This document shows positions 53,871-64,000 of a DNA stretch of 64,000 nucleotides, piece by piece. Within the stretch, counting starts at the first letter, position 1. Each line of letters begins with the position of its first letter. A program made the translations under genes and the position numbers. The notes under the pieces were generated by a model. That model had not been told where the DNA came from and did not search any database. It was given only the letters and a program-made list of their open reading frames with translations. Source of the stretch: Sclerotinia nivalis (taxonomy: Eukaryota > Ascomycota > Leotiomycetes > Helotiales > Sclerotiniaceae); assembly GCA_029531795.1 (NCBI GenBank), contig JAPEIS010000016.1, positions 682,001 through 746,000 on the forward strand, in the 5' to 3' direction.

Positions 53871-54603
53871 TGTGGGCATCTCGTTTAATTAGGTTATGCA
53901 GCGACAACAGTCCTTCTACTAATAGTGATGCTTCTGGGATCTTCGAGATCTTGCCCTGTGGCCATGTGATAAAATCACCCTGGCCTGGTCAGTTTGAAGT
54001 GAACACTCCTAGAGACCTTATAAAAGAGAGCGAGATATAAATGAAACTAGGTACGCACCCTCAACTACTCAGAATCATTGATTGGGATCCCCAAGCAACT
54101 TACAAACATTTCTCCTTATCAACAACGATAGGATCACGGATACGCAACGATTCCACTGGATTAAAGAGGCAGCCGAAGGTCTCCAGCTGCCAGCTGCTGC
54201 ACGCTGCGGAAGCTATTCACTGCGATGACAAACCCAAGAGCTTCCTATTCGATGCACAAATCGGTCTTAAGTTTGCAGGATTCGGGAGCTCAAGCCATCA
54301 GCCCATGACGTGACACGATTCGCAATACCTGATAAACATTGGCAAGATCCACTCACAATACATGATGATATCTTTACGCTAGGTACTACAATTTACTTTA
54401 TGATGACATGCCGGATTCCCTTCCCTGAGCTCTTTGAGGAAAAAGTCGAGGAAAACTACAAGAACTGCAGGCTTACTGATGTGTCAGAAATAATCTGTGG
54501 ACAGCTCATCAAAGAGTGCTGGACATTGCAGATCGCCTCTGCACAAGCCATTTACGAATCCATACGAAGCATTACATGTGACACTGTCACCAAAACTCAA
54601 TAA
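53871..54603 (+). pseudogene. broken serine/threonine protein kinase
   Basis: Pieces in order are HVIKSPWPGQFE and PRDLIKESEIYMKLGTHPQL (N-lobe), NDRITDTQRFHWIKEAAEG, then in another frame LLHAAEAIHCDDKPKSFLFD (catalytic loop), GLKFAGFGSS (DFG site), and in a third frame TIHDDIFTLGTTIYFMMTCR and CWTLQIASAQAIYESI. A 7-bp tandem duplication (CAGCTGC twice, 54184-54197) causes the first frameshift, and a one-base shift near 54305 the second. The catalytic-loop Asn is Ser and the DFG Asp is Gly, so the protein would have been inactive anyway. The start is unclear. Confidence 0.75.
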
Positions 54604-54991
54604 AAATCTGAATACTTTGCCGAACTGGATCTCAAGTTGCGATTTTGCTTCTACTGACGACGAACTAGAAAGTATTGGGGTTTGAATGCATAAGGTGAAT
54701 GTAAATTGCACTTTGAAAGACGAATGTTTTAATCGAAGCATACACTATCCCATTTGGAGGAGACATTTGTCACCCAAGATCAGACATTTAACTCAATGAT
54801 ACCAATTTGAAAGGAAGTTTTATATAGGCACTTTCCGGTCACATAATCATGAGAATGAAATCAGGAGGACAGCGCACTAGAGAGCCAGCTCTAAAAAGTA
54901 ACAAGTACTTAATTTTCAAGACGAAGACTCAAAGAGATTGAGTTCGAGATAGCTAGCTATTGCATCTCAGCTCATGTAATGCCACTAAGGA
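54604..54991. other. intergenic, 3' side of the SnoaL-like gene
   Basis: No ORF of note. Both neighbours read toward this region. Confidence 0.45.
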
Positions 54992-55446
54992 TCATTCCAC
55001 TTCGGTCATAGCTGTGAGCTTTCTTTTTCCATCAATTATCTTGACCTCCCAGATCGCCAAATTATTCTTCTTCGTCTCCACGCCTGTTGCATTATCCTTG
55101 ATTCTCCATTTTGTAGATATCGCCACAACACCATCCTTCTTTTCTGGGTCTTGCCATTCGTGAAGCACATCCCATGTGTCTTTGAACATTGTTGTGGTCT
55201 CTCGTGCTTGTTCAAAGAGTGACACAAACTGACTATACGAGCAGACAGCGTGATTGATTCTGGTAATACAACTCTATTAGCTAGGCTCCAAATAACTTGT
55301 AAGATCCGAGTTACGTACTTCACGACGAGACTGGGATCCACTTGCTCATAAAACGCTTTGAGAGCAACTTCGGTATTTGGTTGCATGTAAAGGATATCGT
55401 TGAGATCTGCTGTCCACTCGCCAAGAGTTTGATTTGGAGTAGACAT
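54992..55446 (-). CDS. SnoaL/NTF2-like fold protein, two exons, 137 aa
   Basis: Exon 1 is 55446-55315 and exon 2 is 55273-54992, with an intron of about 41 nt. GTAACT..AATAG keeps phase 0; the alternative GTACGT..ATAGAG pair shifts both ends together and is also in frame. 138 codons including stop. The domain is the cone-shaped alpha+beta barrel family: an N-terminal helix (WTADLNDILYM, then VALKAFYEQVDP), beta strands with a helix (YSQFVSLFEQARETTTMFKD), and the closing strands (GVVAISTKWRIKD, ATGVETKKNNLAIWEVK). Family members are small dimeric proteins binding hydrophobic ligands or acting as polyketide cyclases. Substrate unknown. Confidence 0.75.
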
Positions 55447-56338
55447 AGTGTATTGCTTGCTTTCGAGAAAGTAGAGGTCTGAGATTTGGAGATATTTCCT
55501 GAAGATTGAAAGTTCGATGAATGGATGTTGTTTTCATAGAAATTGGAGCAGCGAACGAATGTCTTTATATTTACTCCCCTCTGTAAGCAATGTCCATTCA
55601 CCTTAGACTATTTGAACTTTGACTAGATTCGACATCATGGCATTTGCGGAGATGCGGATTTTCATCCTCATCTTTTGAACTATAATTTAAAACGACACTT
55701 ATCACGTCAACTACGGTGTACACCACCACGACCACTTTCTGGCCACCCCTGTTTTGGGCCATCTCAAAAAAGCTCACCGCTACAGGAAACCTACTTTCTT
55801 CCATTTGAATAATACCACGATACTCGAATCAACCAATACAAAATTTTGTTATATTATTGTTTACTGACAAAATAACACCATTCGAAAGCCCTAAGTTATA
55901 TGAATAATCATATCTATTTCAATTTCATTTTAACTATCATCCATAGCCACTGTACTTATTTTTCAATCTATTTTATTTGATGGTCCTAATTTTGAAGGCA
56001 CAGACCAGACGCACAGACTTTACTTACTTTTCTCCACCGATCAACTTTCAGTTGTGAAAGCAGTTATGAAAGTCGTTTTAAAATATGTTAACTACACACT
56101 GATAAAAAGTAAGTGCTGACTGCATGGCCCTAACGTACACTTTTGAATCCCTGTATGATTTACCCAAAAAGATCTCCTCAATTGAATTATGCGACTTGCG
56201 GAAGACGCTAGCGGAGTTTCAAACTATAATACGATTCCGCAACCCCATTCTTTAACCCCTCATGAGATCCGACGAAAATTCGGAAAACCAACAACCAGAG
56301 CTCATTGTGACCTCTCGACCGAGGAACGATGAAATGCA
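55447..56338. other. intergenic region between divergent genes
   Basis: The SnoaL-like gene (minus) and the Zn2Cys6 regulator (plus) diverge here, so it likely contains both promoters. A minus-strand ORF (55598-55804) has no motif. Confidence 0.45.
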
Positions 56339-57598
56339 ATGTCGAACAGATTACGTCACAAGTCATGTGTTGCATGCGTCCAGATGAAGCGGAAATGTGA
56401 TCGAGGCTGGCCACGCTGCCAGCGTTGTATCAAAAGGGGCTCGGAATGTCACTATATCGGCCATGACTGTAATCGGCAGCAGCGCACTACTGCTATGCAG
56501 CCGTTAGTTTCTAGCCAAGAGCAGTTTTTTGGACAAGCATCGAGTAATTGGCAAGTGGAGCAGTATCATGCGGAACCTTCGTCAGCGATTACACCATTCT
56601 GGGATGGGGCGCCCTTACAGTTTACAGGCAATTTCAACCTCACCGGTCTCTTTGACAATAACAACTTCGAATTTCCTAGCATACAAACCTCTACTTCTCA
56701 ACAGATCTTGAGTAATCCCGACTTAGGCATCACCCAAGCCAACTCAGATCCGGGACTCCTGCCCCGGGTGAACTTCATGGCAAAGCGACTTGCTATGATT
56801 CCGAGAGCATTCGCAAAGCATGGTCATACTATCTTTATCCACCGGATGCAGTTTCAGCACAATCCTTCTGTAGCTTTGTATGACGCAATGAGCGCTTGTG
56901 CATTGTATTACATGAGAGGTGCGATGAATGAAGCATTGGTGTTTGGAAATTTGGAGCTTAAATGCCAGCAATTGATTTCCAGTATTAACACTAACATATC
57001 ATTCGTCACCAAAACAGAACTTCTTGCAGCTCTGCAAGCACTTTTACTTTACCAGATGATCCGGTTCTTTGATGGTGATATTCGTTTAAGAGCACATGCG
57101 GAAGTCGATGAACCAATTACAACCTCGTGGGCAGCGCAACTCAACAACATGATCTGTCATGACCACCAGAATATGTTTTTTGATCCAAATTCGACAGAGA
57201 TGAGTATCGTGACCACAGGTAGTGATTCAAATTGGAATTCCTGGCTTGTGAATGAGAGCATACGAAGGACCGTCATAACTACATTCATGCTGAACGGAGT
57301 TTACAATTTCTTGAAACTTGGTTATTACGTCCCAACGAAATCACATCAATGCTTCACCGCCCAGGCAGCACTCTGGGGTGCGCAATCCGCTCATGATTGG
57401 ATTAGAGCCCAAGAAACAACAGCGAGACTCGAAATATGGGTTACGCATTGGGATGAGATAATAGCGAATGTAAAACCGGTAGACTTAGAAGAGTTTGGTG
57501 TGTTGGTTATGACGATGCTATGGGGGGTTGAAGCCACGCAGATCTGGTTGGGGGATTTGCATGCCGAATATGGGTTTGAAGACAATTTGAGAAAATGA
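56339..57598 (+). CDS. Zn2Cys6 transcription factor, 419 aa
   Basis: Single ORF. The binuclear zinc cluster is at residues 10-37: C-x2-C-x6-C-x6-C-x2-C-x6-C (CVACVQMKRKCDRG, WPRCQRCIKRGSEC), immediately at the N-terminus as usual. The middle and C-terminal parts are helical and match the length of the fungal-specific regulator family (CALYYMRGAMNEALVFG, TTSWAAQLNNMICHD, IRAQETTARLEIWVTHW). DNA-binding nuclear regulator, target unknown. It is divergently arranged with the SnoaL-like gene, and both may share a regulatory region. Confidence 0.9.
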   Translation: MSNRLRHKSCVACVQMKRKCDRGWPRCQRCIKRGSECHYIGHDCNRQQRTTAMQPLVSSQEQFFGQASSNWQVEQYHAEPSSAITPFWDGAPLQFTGNFNLTGLFDNNNFEFPSIQTSTSQQILSNPDLGITQANSDPGLLPRVNFMAKRLAMIPRAFAKHGHTIFIHRMQFQHNPSVALYDAMSACALYYMRGAMNEALVFGNLELKCQQLISSINTNISFVTKTELLAALQALLLYQMIRFFDGDIRLRAHAEVDEPITTSWAAQLNNMICHDHQNMFFDPNSTEMSIVTTGSDSNWNSWLVNESIRRTVITTFMLNGVYNFLKLGYYVPTKSHQCFTAQAALWGAQSAHDWIRAQETTARLEIWVTHWDEIIANVKPVDLEEFGVLVMTMLWGVEATQIWLGDLHAEYGFEDNLRK

Positions 57599-57886
57599 GA
57601 TACTCATTCTGACCTTGATACACATATCATCGAGAAATCGTACGTGTCTACCTGTTGATATGAGGTATGGATCAACTGCGCACTGTTGATCAATCCCTAC
57701 CATTGTTTTATGAAGAAAAACTCGTCTATAGCACTTCCCAATCATTCCAAATACTTCACACTAAAGCTTCCCCAATTCTGGTGAGTAGTGAATACTCTTT
57801 AAGATACCAAAATATGGCTATATAAAATTTCTACAGAATGATCGTGACAAACAGATAGAACGGCAAACTTAATTGCCAGACATAGC

Positions 57887-59018
57887 CTATGGATTCAACG
57901 CAGGTGTATCCGCAAAGGATAGATCTTTCATAGCATCAGGATATCGCCCACCATGAACCTCAGCAGCATCGACCAGCTTTCTGATCTCAGCTTCCTCTTC
58001 CACACTTAGCTCCAACTTCAAAGCACCCAAATTCTCTTCCAAGTACTTGATCTTCTTAGTGCCTGGAATAGGGAAGATATCATCTCCCTGAGCTAGTAAC
58101 CACGCTAGAGTTAGCTGACCAGCAGTCGCATTCTTTTTCTTAGCAAGAGCTTCCATGCCGTCGACAAGCTTAAGGTTCTTGTTGAAATTTTCAGGTGAAA
58201 AGCGAGGAGCGTAAGTACGGAAGTCGCCCTCTTCAAAATCGGCTGGTGACTTATAGGCACCGGTGAGCATTCCACTAAGAAATTATTAGAGTGATAAGTT
58301 TCAGGCGAATAGATCAACTAACCGGCCAAGAGGAGAATACGCAACGATTGCTACTCCGAGTTCACGACAAGTCTTCAACAGATCTATTTCGGGGTGTTCA
58401 ATGTCGGTGCTGAAAGGAGAGTATTCAATTTGTACAGCATCAATGTGGGCGACCTTGTTGGCTCGACGAAGTGTCTCCGAAGAAATCTCGCTAAGCCCGA
58501 GATAATTAACCTTTCCCTCTCTGTACAATGTTAGTGCAAATTTCACCAAGTGATTGAAATGGGGCTGACTTCTTGAGCTCGGCCATGGCCTGAACGGTAA
58601 GCTCAATTGGTGTCTTCCCGTCCACCCTGTGGCAGTAATACAGATCAATCGTATCCACGCCAAGTCGTTTCAGACTCTTTTCACAGGCTTCTTTCAAATA
58701 TTCGGGACTCGAATCGATCATTGGTCCTGGCTTATCCCCCGCGTGCACAAAAGCAAACTTCGTGGCCAAAAAGATGTCCTTGCGCTTATCTGGATTATTT
58801 GCTAACCATTTTCCCACAAGCTCTTCGTTATCTCCGTAGAGATCTGAGGAATCCCAGAAAGTTTCGCCTAGTTCGAAGGCACGATCAAGAATTTTGAAGC
58901 GTGCCTCGTCCGATTCAACTTTCCCGTAGGCAATCGACAAACCCATCAGGCCGAATCCAAGAGCCGGAACTTGGGGTCCATTCTTTCCGAGCTTGCGGGT
59001 GGGAAGTATAGGTGGCAT
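57887..59018 (-). CDS. aldo-keto reductase, three exons, 344 aa
   Basis: Exons on the minus strand are 59018-58570, 58520-58323 and 58274-57887, with introns of 49 and 48 nt, making exactly 345 codons. AKR tetrad: Asp56 and Tyr61 ([13 protein letters not shown]), Lys87 (LATKFAF) and His130 (YYCHRVD). After splicing come [37 protein letters not shown] and the cofactor-tail [17 protein letters not shown]. The length fits the YakC/AKR13-like class of NADPH-dependent reductases. Cytosolic. Substrate not predictable. It reads toward the Zn2Cys6 gene. Confidence 0.93.
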
Positions 59019-61470
59019 CTTGACTTTGTGTTTGTAAAAATGGTATCGACAAGCAGCAGGAAGGTGATATGCTTGCCTTTTGCGGAGACCTTCTGATTTC
59101 GAGAAGGTAGTAATTGAATTGGATTTGCTTGCTTTTCACAGGTTTTGTTTTGAAGAATATCTTGGGTTTATATAGTCTATAATGAAATTCTAGTAGGTTT
59201 TAGACTTATAAATAAGATCGATCTAGATTGAATCCTATAGACCCATTTTCTATAATATAAAGAAAATACAAACCATAAAATTAAATAACTATATCCACAT
59301 TTTTTCCATGTGATTCCATTATAAACCAATTTATTTCTTATCATAAGATATTGGTAAGTGTTTCTGTATACTATAATAGGTTTTCATACTAATATCAAAA
59401 GTCTAGTCCGGCACGCCGGCTCGTAAAAATTCCGATGGAGTTAACTTCGGAGACTCGGATTTAATGCACTTGGCATTTGTACAAATGAAGTTTGGTCAAT
59501 ACGTCACTTTGAGAGTGGATCTTTCCCTTTTCCACTTACCAAAGTTGCGCTATCTACTTGTTCCAACCCTTGATGCTCCGTTTCAGAGCAGAAGAAGTGG
59601 ACGACACAGCTTGTGCGACTGGGCACACGAATACGATAGGTACCTCGGTACCCATCCCTTTCACAATCGGTATTCACTCTGATCTGCACAAGACCGGTCT
59701 CTACTCAACTGTCGCGCCCAACATGTCACAAAAGGAAACTCCTCTAGTGTCATATCATCCTCCGTGAGCTCCATTTTTCTGCAACATACACAGAACACGA
59801 CCGCGAACAGCTGACTACCCCATAGTAAACACTGCCCATGACTGTATCCCATACAGCCTTGTGGTGTATGGAGGCCGCATCTAGCACAGAGCCGCTTATG
59901 ACTATCCCAGGCTCGAGCTTTACTTTTTTTTGGTCATATTTTCCCCGAACTCACTTTTGTGGTGTAGATGCTCGTGTGCGGCCGCGTACTATTCTCCCTC
60001 TGCTACGAATGGGTCATCATGTGAGAAATGCAGAATGTTCCTGTGAAAAAATCTGTTCGTCAATCGCAGGCTTGCTTTGGCATCATACGGGAGCCTGGTT
60101 ATAATACCGAGGTGGGTTCTGCCTTCAAGATCGCTCAACGTGTTTGGGGTTCTAACGAAAGCGAAGGTAGCCATTATAATGATAGATCTTGCCAGTGATC
60201 ATGCGATGACTGAGTGATTGGAAGGCTACCTGGAAGTTTATGCTATAGCATTAACTTGTGCTTAGAGCTATGAGATGAACTAACCTAGTCGTGCAGGTCA
60301 TCCACCACCGGCGATCTAGCTTGAGGGTAGGGTATGAGCCAGTTTAGCCGCCACTCAGTAGTGTTGTTGAGAATTTCTATCATGCAATGTATTGCGTCGT
60401 GAATTATGGGCTGGAATAAAGGATCAAACTTGTACCAACTGTCAATAGGCAACTATTTTGTATGCGTCTTGTAGGAGGCTTAGATTGATCTACAATTTCA
60501 ACATAAATAACTGACTTTCTGAGATAATTACCGAAGAAGATAGTATAATTATAGATGTGCTCACACTAGCGGTCACATGAGGCTTAAAGTCTGTGAACGT
60601 GACGATAATCTTTTATATTTAACAACAGATGTATTAAATAAATAGATACAAGAGGGAGGAAAGAGTCTCGTGAAATCAGGGCATTCACGTTCTTTTCGCG
60701 AATACACGTGACACCTCGCCAAAACCAAGCTAGTGGCTGCTAGCTTAGTTGTACAGCTATATCACGTGCGGTTCCTTCTGTGCCTCTTTTAGTTCTTCAG
60801 CTCTCTTATTCTGGTGTATTGGCCATGCATCTGATCCGTTCTGCTATGTAATCTTAACAACAAATAGGTAAGATTCAAGGACCTGTCTTTCCTACCAAGG
60901 ACTAAAGACTTTACCAGCCTACTAATTTATGACACATAACTGCCTCAACCCATTAATACCCTTTAGACCCCCCAGAATATATCAGAGTAAAAAGAAGTTT
61001 TAAAGTTAATACATATTGCCAGTATAAACCATAGTTTTTTGAACGCAAGAATGCTATATGGGAATATTGCAACACTCTGTTCTCCCATTCTATTGTAGTG
61101 ATTTCGCTTTGGGGGCAGGTCCTGGAGGAGTAATGCATCCAAAGAAGCTTGTTCGATGCTTGATAGTGCGTGCGGTCGACAAAAAGCCAACGTATCTCCA
61201 ATCATTAGAAATTTCCCACCAAAAAACGAAGCACGAGGTGATCTAACTGCATGACCAGATCTTGGGATTAGTATTGTTTAGAAAGCTTCATAAAATAGAA
61301 CGAGAAGTGTATTTGGAGGCAGAAATACTCCGTGGTTGTTTTTTTTAAGGACGAATAAGACGAAAGCTCTACTAGCACTCACATTCGTTGATAGATTGGA
61401 TAAATGGATGTACAGTCTTCTGCGTCATATCAGCAAGTTGTGGAGGAAGAATTTCCTCCACAACGCCATT
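59019..61470. other. 2.4 kb region without supported gene
   Basis: 59150-59400 is AT-rich promoter-like DNA for the reductase. 59480-60180 has overlapping ORFs on both strands with better GC and could be a decayed gene, but no family was recognised. At about 60558-60587 lies a motif (gctcacactagcgg, then catgaggcttaa) shared with 28366. From 60700 on, only short ORFs. Confidence 0.4.
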
Positions 61471-61479
61471 TGTCAATTC

Positions 61480-62080
61480 CAGACTGAATTAAGTATTTTT
61501 CCACTTAGCATTGAGCAACGGCCCGGATAGACGTGGCCCTCAATGTCTGTCATTGCCTCTATGAGCTCTTCAGACTTCTCGCCGTAATCGCGATACCAGA
61601 CCCAGTTAAAGATTCGCTCGCCTGGCTTAAATGAATCGTTTTCCCCTGGTATGAGAAATCTCTCTCAGTCATAATCAGGGATCAAGCTTCGGTAGAAGAT
61701 ACGGCTACTCCCATGGTAATGTGACCTCTTCTGCTATGAAACAGAGAAGTGTAGCCGGCAAAAAACTCTCGGAATTCTTCAGTAGTCTTTTTCTGGAATC
61801 AATCCCATTCATTCAATATAACTAGTATACTCCTGTGGTGATGGTTCCAGCTGCATGATACGGCGAATTCTGGAGCGTGAGCCGTCCGCAGCAATGACAA
61901 GATCCGCTTGTAGCGATTTTTCCTTTCCATTCGTGTTGGCCGTCGACTCGTAATTCACCAACACCTGATGATAATCTTCGCACTTACAATCAACGACAGC
62001 CTGGCCCAGCTAGTACTTCGCTTCGCCTATCTTTGAAAGTGCAATCTGCTGAGGATAGAAGTAGTGATAATTCGATTTAT
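61480..62080 (-). pseudogene. FAD-dependent monooxygenase, C-terminal fragment with stops
   Basis: Minus-strand frame: VDCKCEDYHQVLVNYES, LQADLVIAADGSRSRIRRIM (the DG motif of flavoprotein hydroxylases), TSYIE, then stops, and later GENDSFKPGERIFNWVWYRD and EELIEAMTDIEGHVY. TAG appears early (a CAG/CGA-type change), TGA twice in the middle, at least one where Trp is expected. The N-terminal dinucleotide-binding half is missing because the sequence switches to another relic at about 62100. Confidence 0.7.
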
Positions 62081-62149
62081 TGAATCGATTCTTTCAATAT
62101 TTAATATTAGTTATATGATATGTGATATGTTATTCTTTGTAATAAAGGG

Positions 62150-62960
62150 CTTAAAATATGATTCTGATATTATTCCATGTCAACCAAGGATGCGAGGGGG
62201 CTTTGCAATACGAGATCTCTCCGCGGGCTTGTGATGGCGTCGACTCCACGCAATAAATATAACCATTCTGGCAGGCCGTCGCCACCGCTTTCGGGAGTGG
62301 TGAGCATGAAAAACCCGTGTTGGCTTGGTGATGCCATGGCATAGATGACAACGAGCGCTGCGAAGGCGAAGACTGCTACATAATTTCGTTCAGTGACTTT
62401 GACCGCTTCGGCGCGGAACAGGGGGAAAGGCGGTGTTTTCTTGTTTGGCTGCTAGGATAGCATATTCTTGGTGTTTATCTGGGTTCAAACGAGGTAGATG
62501 GAGAGCGGAAAGACCGAGGACTAAAAGGGGTGTTAGCCTTGTATTCTCGGTGTATTAAATGTCGCTACATAGAAGAAGAACAGATTAGAATGAAGTGTAC
62601 ACATACTGCCATGCATAAGGAAAGGATGTCCAAGGGCTATTTGCGGCACACTAGTTGTCCAAATAGCATTATTAGCGGGATCTCGGGATGATATCGTAAG
62701 AGCAGTTAATATGTTGAAGTGCAGGAGGAGTTCGAAGTCTCTCATATGAAGGTTGCTGCAAAGACTAGATGAGTTGCCATCAGGGCGGGGAGATCCTCCT
62801 ACGGTGGTGCCTCAGCTAGATCAACGAGCTGGACTTGCGGTACGACCGGTGAGGCTTAGAGATGAAATAGACGGGAGGAGGTTCGGTTCTGTAGAGAGAA
62901 AGCTGCACTCGACAGAGTGGCGCGTACAATACGAGCAGGAAAGCTTAGTTTCATCTCACT
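62150..62960 (-). pseudogene. Zn2Cys6 regulator (sterol-uptake-control-like), damaged
   Basis: On the minus strand: a cluster tail (TRHSVECSF near 62900), stops, then MRDFELLLHFNILTALTI and FLMHGS, an intron (GTATGT..CTTTTAG), then LGLSALHL, and after a one-base shift at a run of five C (about 62424) LFRAEAVKV, YVAVFAFAALVVIYAM and EWLYLLRGVDAI. This order is typical of the fungal-specific regulators with a MHGILALSALHLA block. Two TGA codons around 62820-62840 and the frameshift mean it is non-functional. It abuts the monooxygenase relic on the same strand. Confidence 0.65.
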
Positions 62961-63189
62961 GAACGCTGTGAGCTGGGTACTTGAATGAATACTCTACTTA
63001 GCGGCGTGGCCTATGTCAAAATGAGACCATTTAATTGTCGTGTTGACATTAACGGCCCTCTAAGATCCTCGCTTATGCCAGAGAAGGTGATGCAGAAGGG
63101 AGTGAAAATCGGGGAAAAGAAATCCTCCGGTTGGATTGGACACTGTAAGATTGGGAAATACTTTCACTCTACTGACTCTATATAAGGTG

Positions 63190-64000
63190 GGCTATTCTTT
63201 AAAAAAATCGAATTCAAAGAATCTATAACAAATTCAAATCTTTTTATAGAAAAGGGAATATATATTTTACTATATAATAATAAGAATAATAAGAATAAAA
63301 ATAATAAGAATAAATACATATAAAAATTTAAATTTATTTAATATTTTAAACTTGAGTGTAATGAGGATCGGGGGCTTGAGGGCTGGCCGCTATATATATT
63401 ATATAGAATTAGAACTAGAATTAATATATTATATTATATTAGTACTAGTCGTTGGGGAAAAAGAATTTGAAGTCTATGAATTCATAGGATTTCAAAATTA
63501 TTATGATATTATATTCTATTAATTAAAAGCCTAATAAAAACCCTCCTAAAATAGCTTAATATTAAATAAGAAAACAATAAGAATTGACTAATAAACAAAG
63601 TGTAGAATTTGAGCCATTCTAATTAAAAGATAAAGAAACTTATAAAAAGCTTAAGAATTCAAAAGAGAATTTTTAAAAAATTTGTTTTTTATCTCTTATT
63701 TTAATATTGAAACTTAATTAATAGGATTATAATTAAGTAAAAGATTTTGTGGATTAATTAATATATTTTTATTATAAATACCAAATAACTGAAATAAATA
63801 TAATAATTAGGATAAATATAATAGTATTTGATAACAATAATATAAAGGATTACTCAAAAATGGTGGTGCAAGTGTTATAGTTATAGATAATAATAGCAAT
63901 ATATTCTGATACAAGATTGAAGGTAAATGAAATAAAGGATTTATTATTGATAGATTATCATAAGGATTTTGGTAAGGAATACTATATAATTATAATAATA
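63190..64000. other. extremely AT-rich sequence
   Basis: The last 800 bases are nearly all A and T, with only short G/C islands (for example the GGGGGCTTGAGGGCTGGCCGC patch near 63370, given in pieces). No ORF. It could be a RIP-saturated repeat, a centromere-like or subtelomeric AT isochore, or a copy of organelle DNA. No telomere repeat (TTAGGG) is visible. Confidence 0.6.

Noticed and set aside
59464..60174. Overlapping ORFs on both strands
   Set aside because: GC somewhat higher, but no domain recognised and no frame stays open over 90 codons.

Overview
The window looks like an accessory, AT-rich stretch of a filamentous ascomycete (Pezizomycotina) genome. I infer this from short spliceosomal introns (about 45-110 nt, GT..AG, CTRAY-like branch sites), typical fungal families (Zn2Cys6 regulators, HET, DUF3435, DUF6594, DUF7924, DUF3500, Tad-type LINE and pogo remnants), and many C-to-T/G-to-A stop codons of the kind left by repeat-induced point mutation (RIP). 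A leotiomycete is plausible but not proven. Many genes only become visible once introns are removed. Exon joins given here were made by hand from splice signals and reading phase.

Layout. 1-7 kb: a partial coiled-coil-like gene, a 717-residue four-exon protein with an apparent internal domain duplication, small ORFs, and a J-domain protein. 7.5-15 kb: two repeat families. One is a 1.35 kb unit with a RIP-damaged copy at 7.6-8.9 kb and an intact inverted copy at 48.4-49.7 kb. The other is a 0.67 kb inverted pair flanking small genes, including a three-exon 42-residue gene and an A20-like zinc-binding small protein. 15.5-22 kb: a lysine-rich nuclear-type protein, a 43 bp satellite with an 86 bp higher-order period, a 13 bp minisatellite, a RIP-killed DUF7924 gene and a two-exon unknown gene. 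23-28 kb, minus strand: a five-exon DUF3435 tyrosine recombinase with two internal stops, followed by a stop-riddled gag-like gene.

29.6-36.4 kb is the most interesting block: a TPR-CHAT protein (19 nearly identical 45-residue TPR units, then a CHAT cysteine-protease domain with its His and Cys present) faces tail-to-tail a caspase/metacaspase-like protein (His and Cys present) with a DUF4384-like C-terminus. Two different caspase-clan proteases 367 bp apart, one carrying a high-identity repeat array, resemble a fungal self/non-self or regulated-cell-death locus. Within about 7 kb downstream lie an intact five-exon DUF6594 membrane-protein gene and a HET-domain relic.

39-46 kb: a 5'-truncated Tad-like LINE, a truncated pogo/Fot1 transposase carrying an insertion with a perfect 26 bp palindrome, the HET relic and degenerate repeats. 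46-48 kb: a Myb-like DNA-binding protein gene with a possible read-through frame. 52-59 kb has better base composition and mostly intact genes: a secreted DUF3500 protein, a broken kinase, a SnoaL-like protein, a Zn2Cys6 regulator and an aldo-keto reductase. 61-63 kb: fused relics of a FAD monooxygenase and a Zn2Cys6 regulator. 63.2-64 kb is extremely AT-rich DNA without genes.
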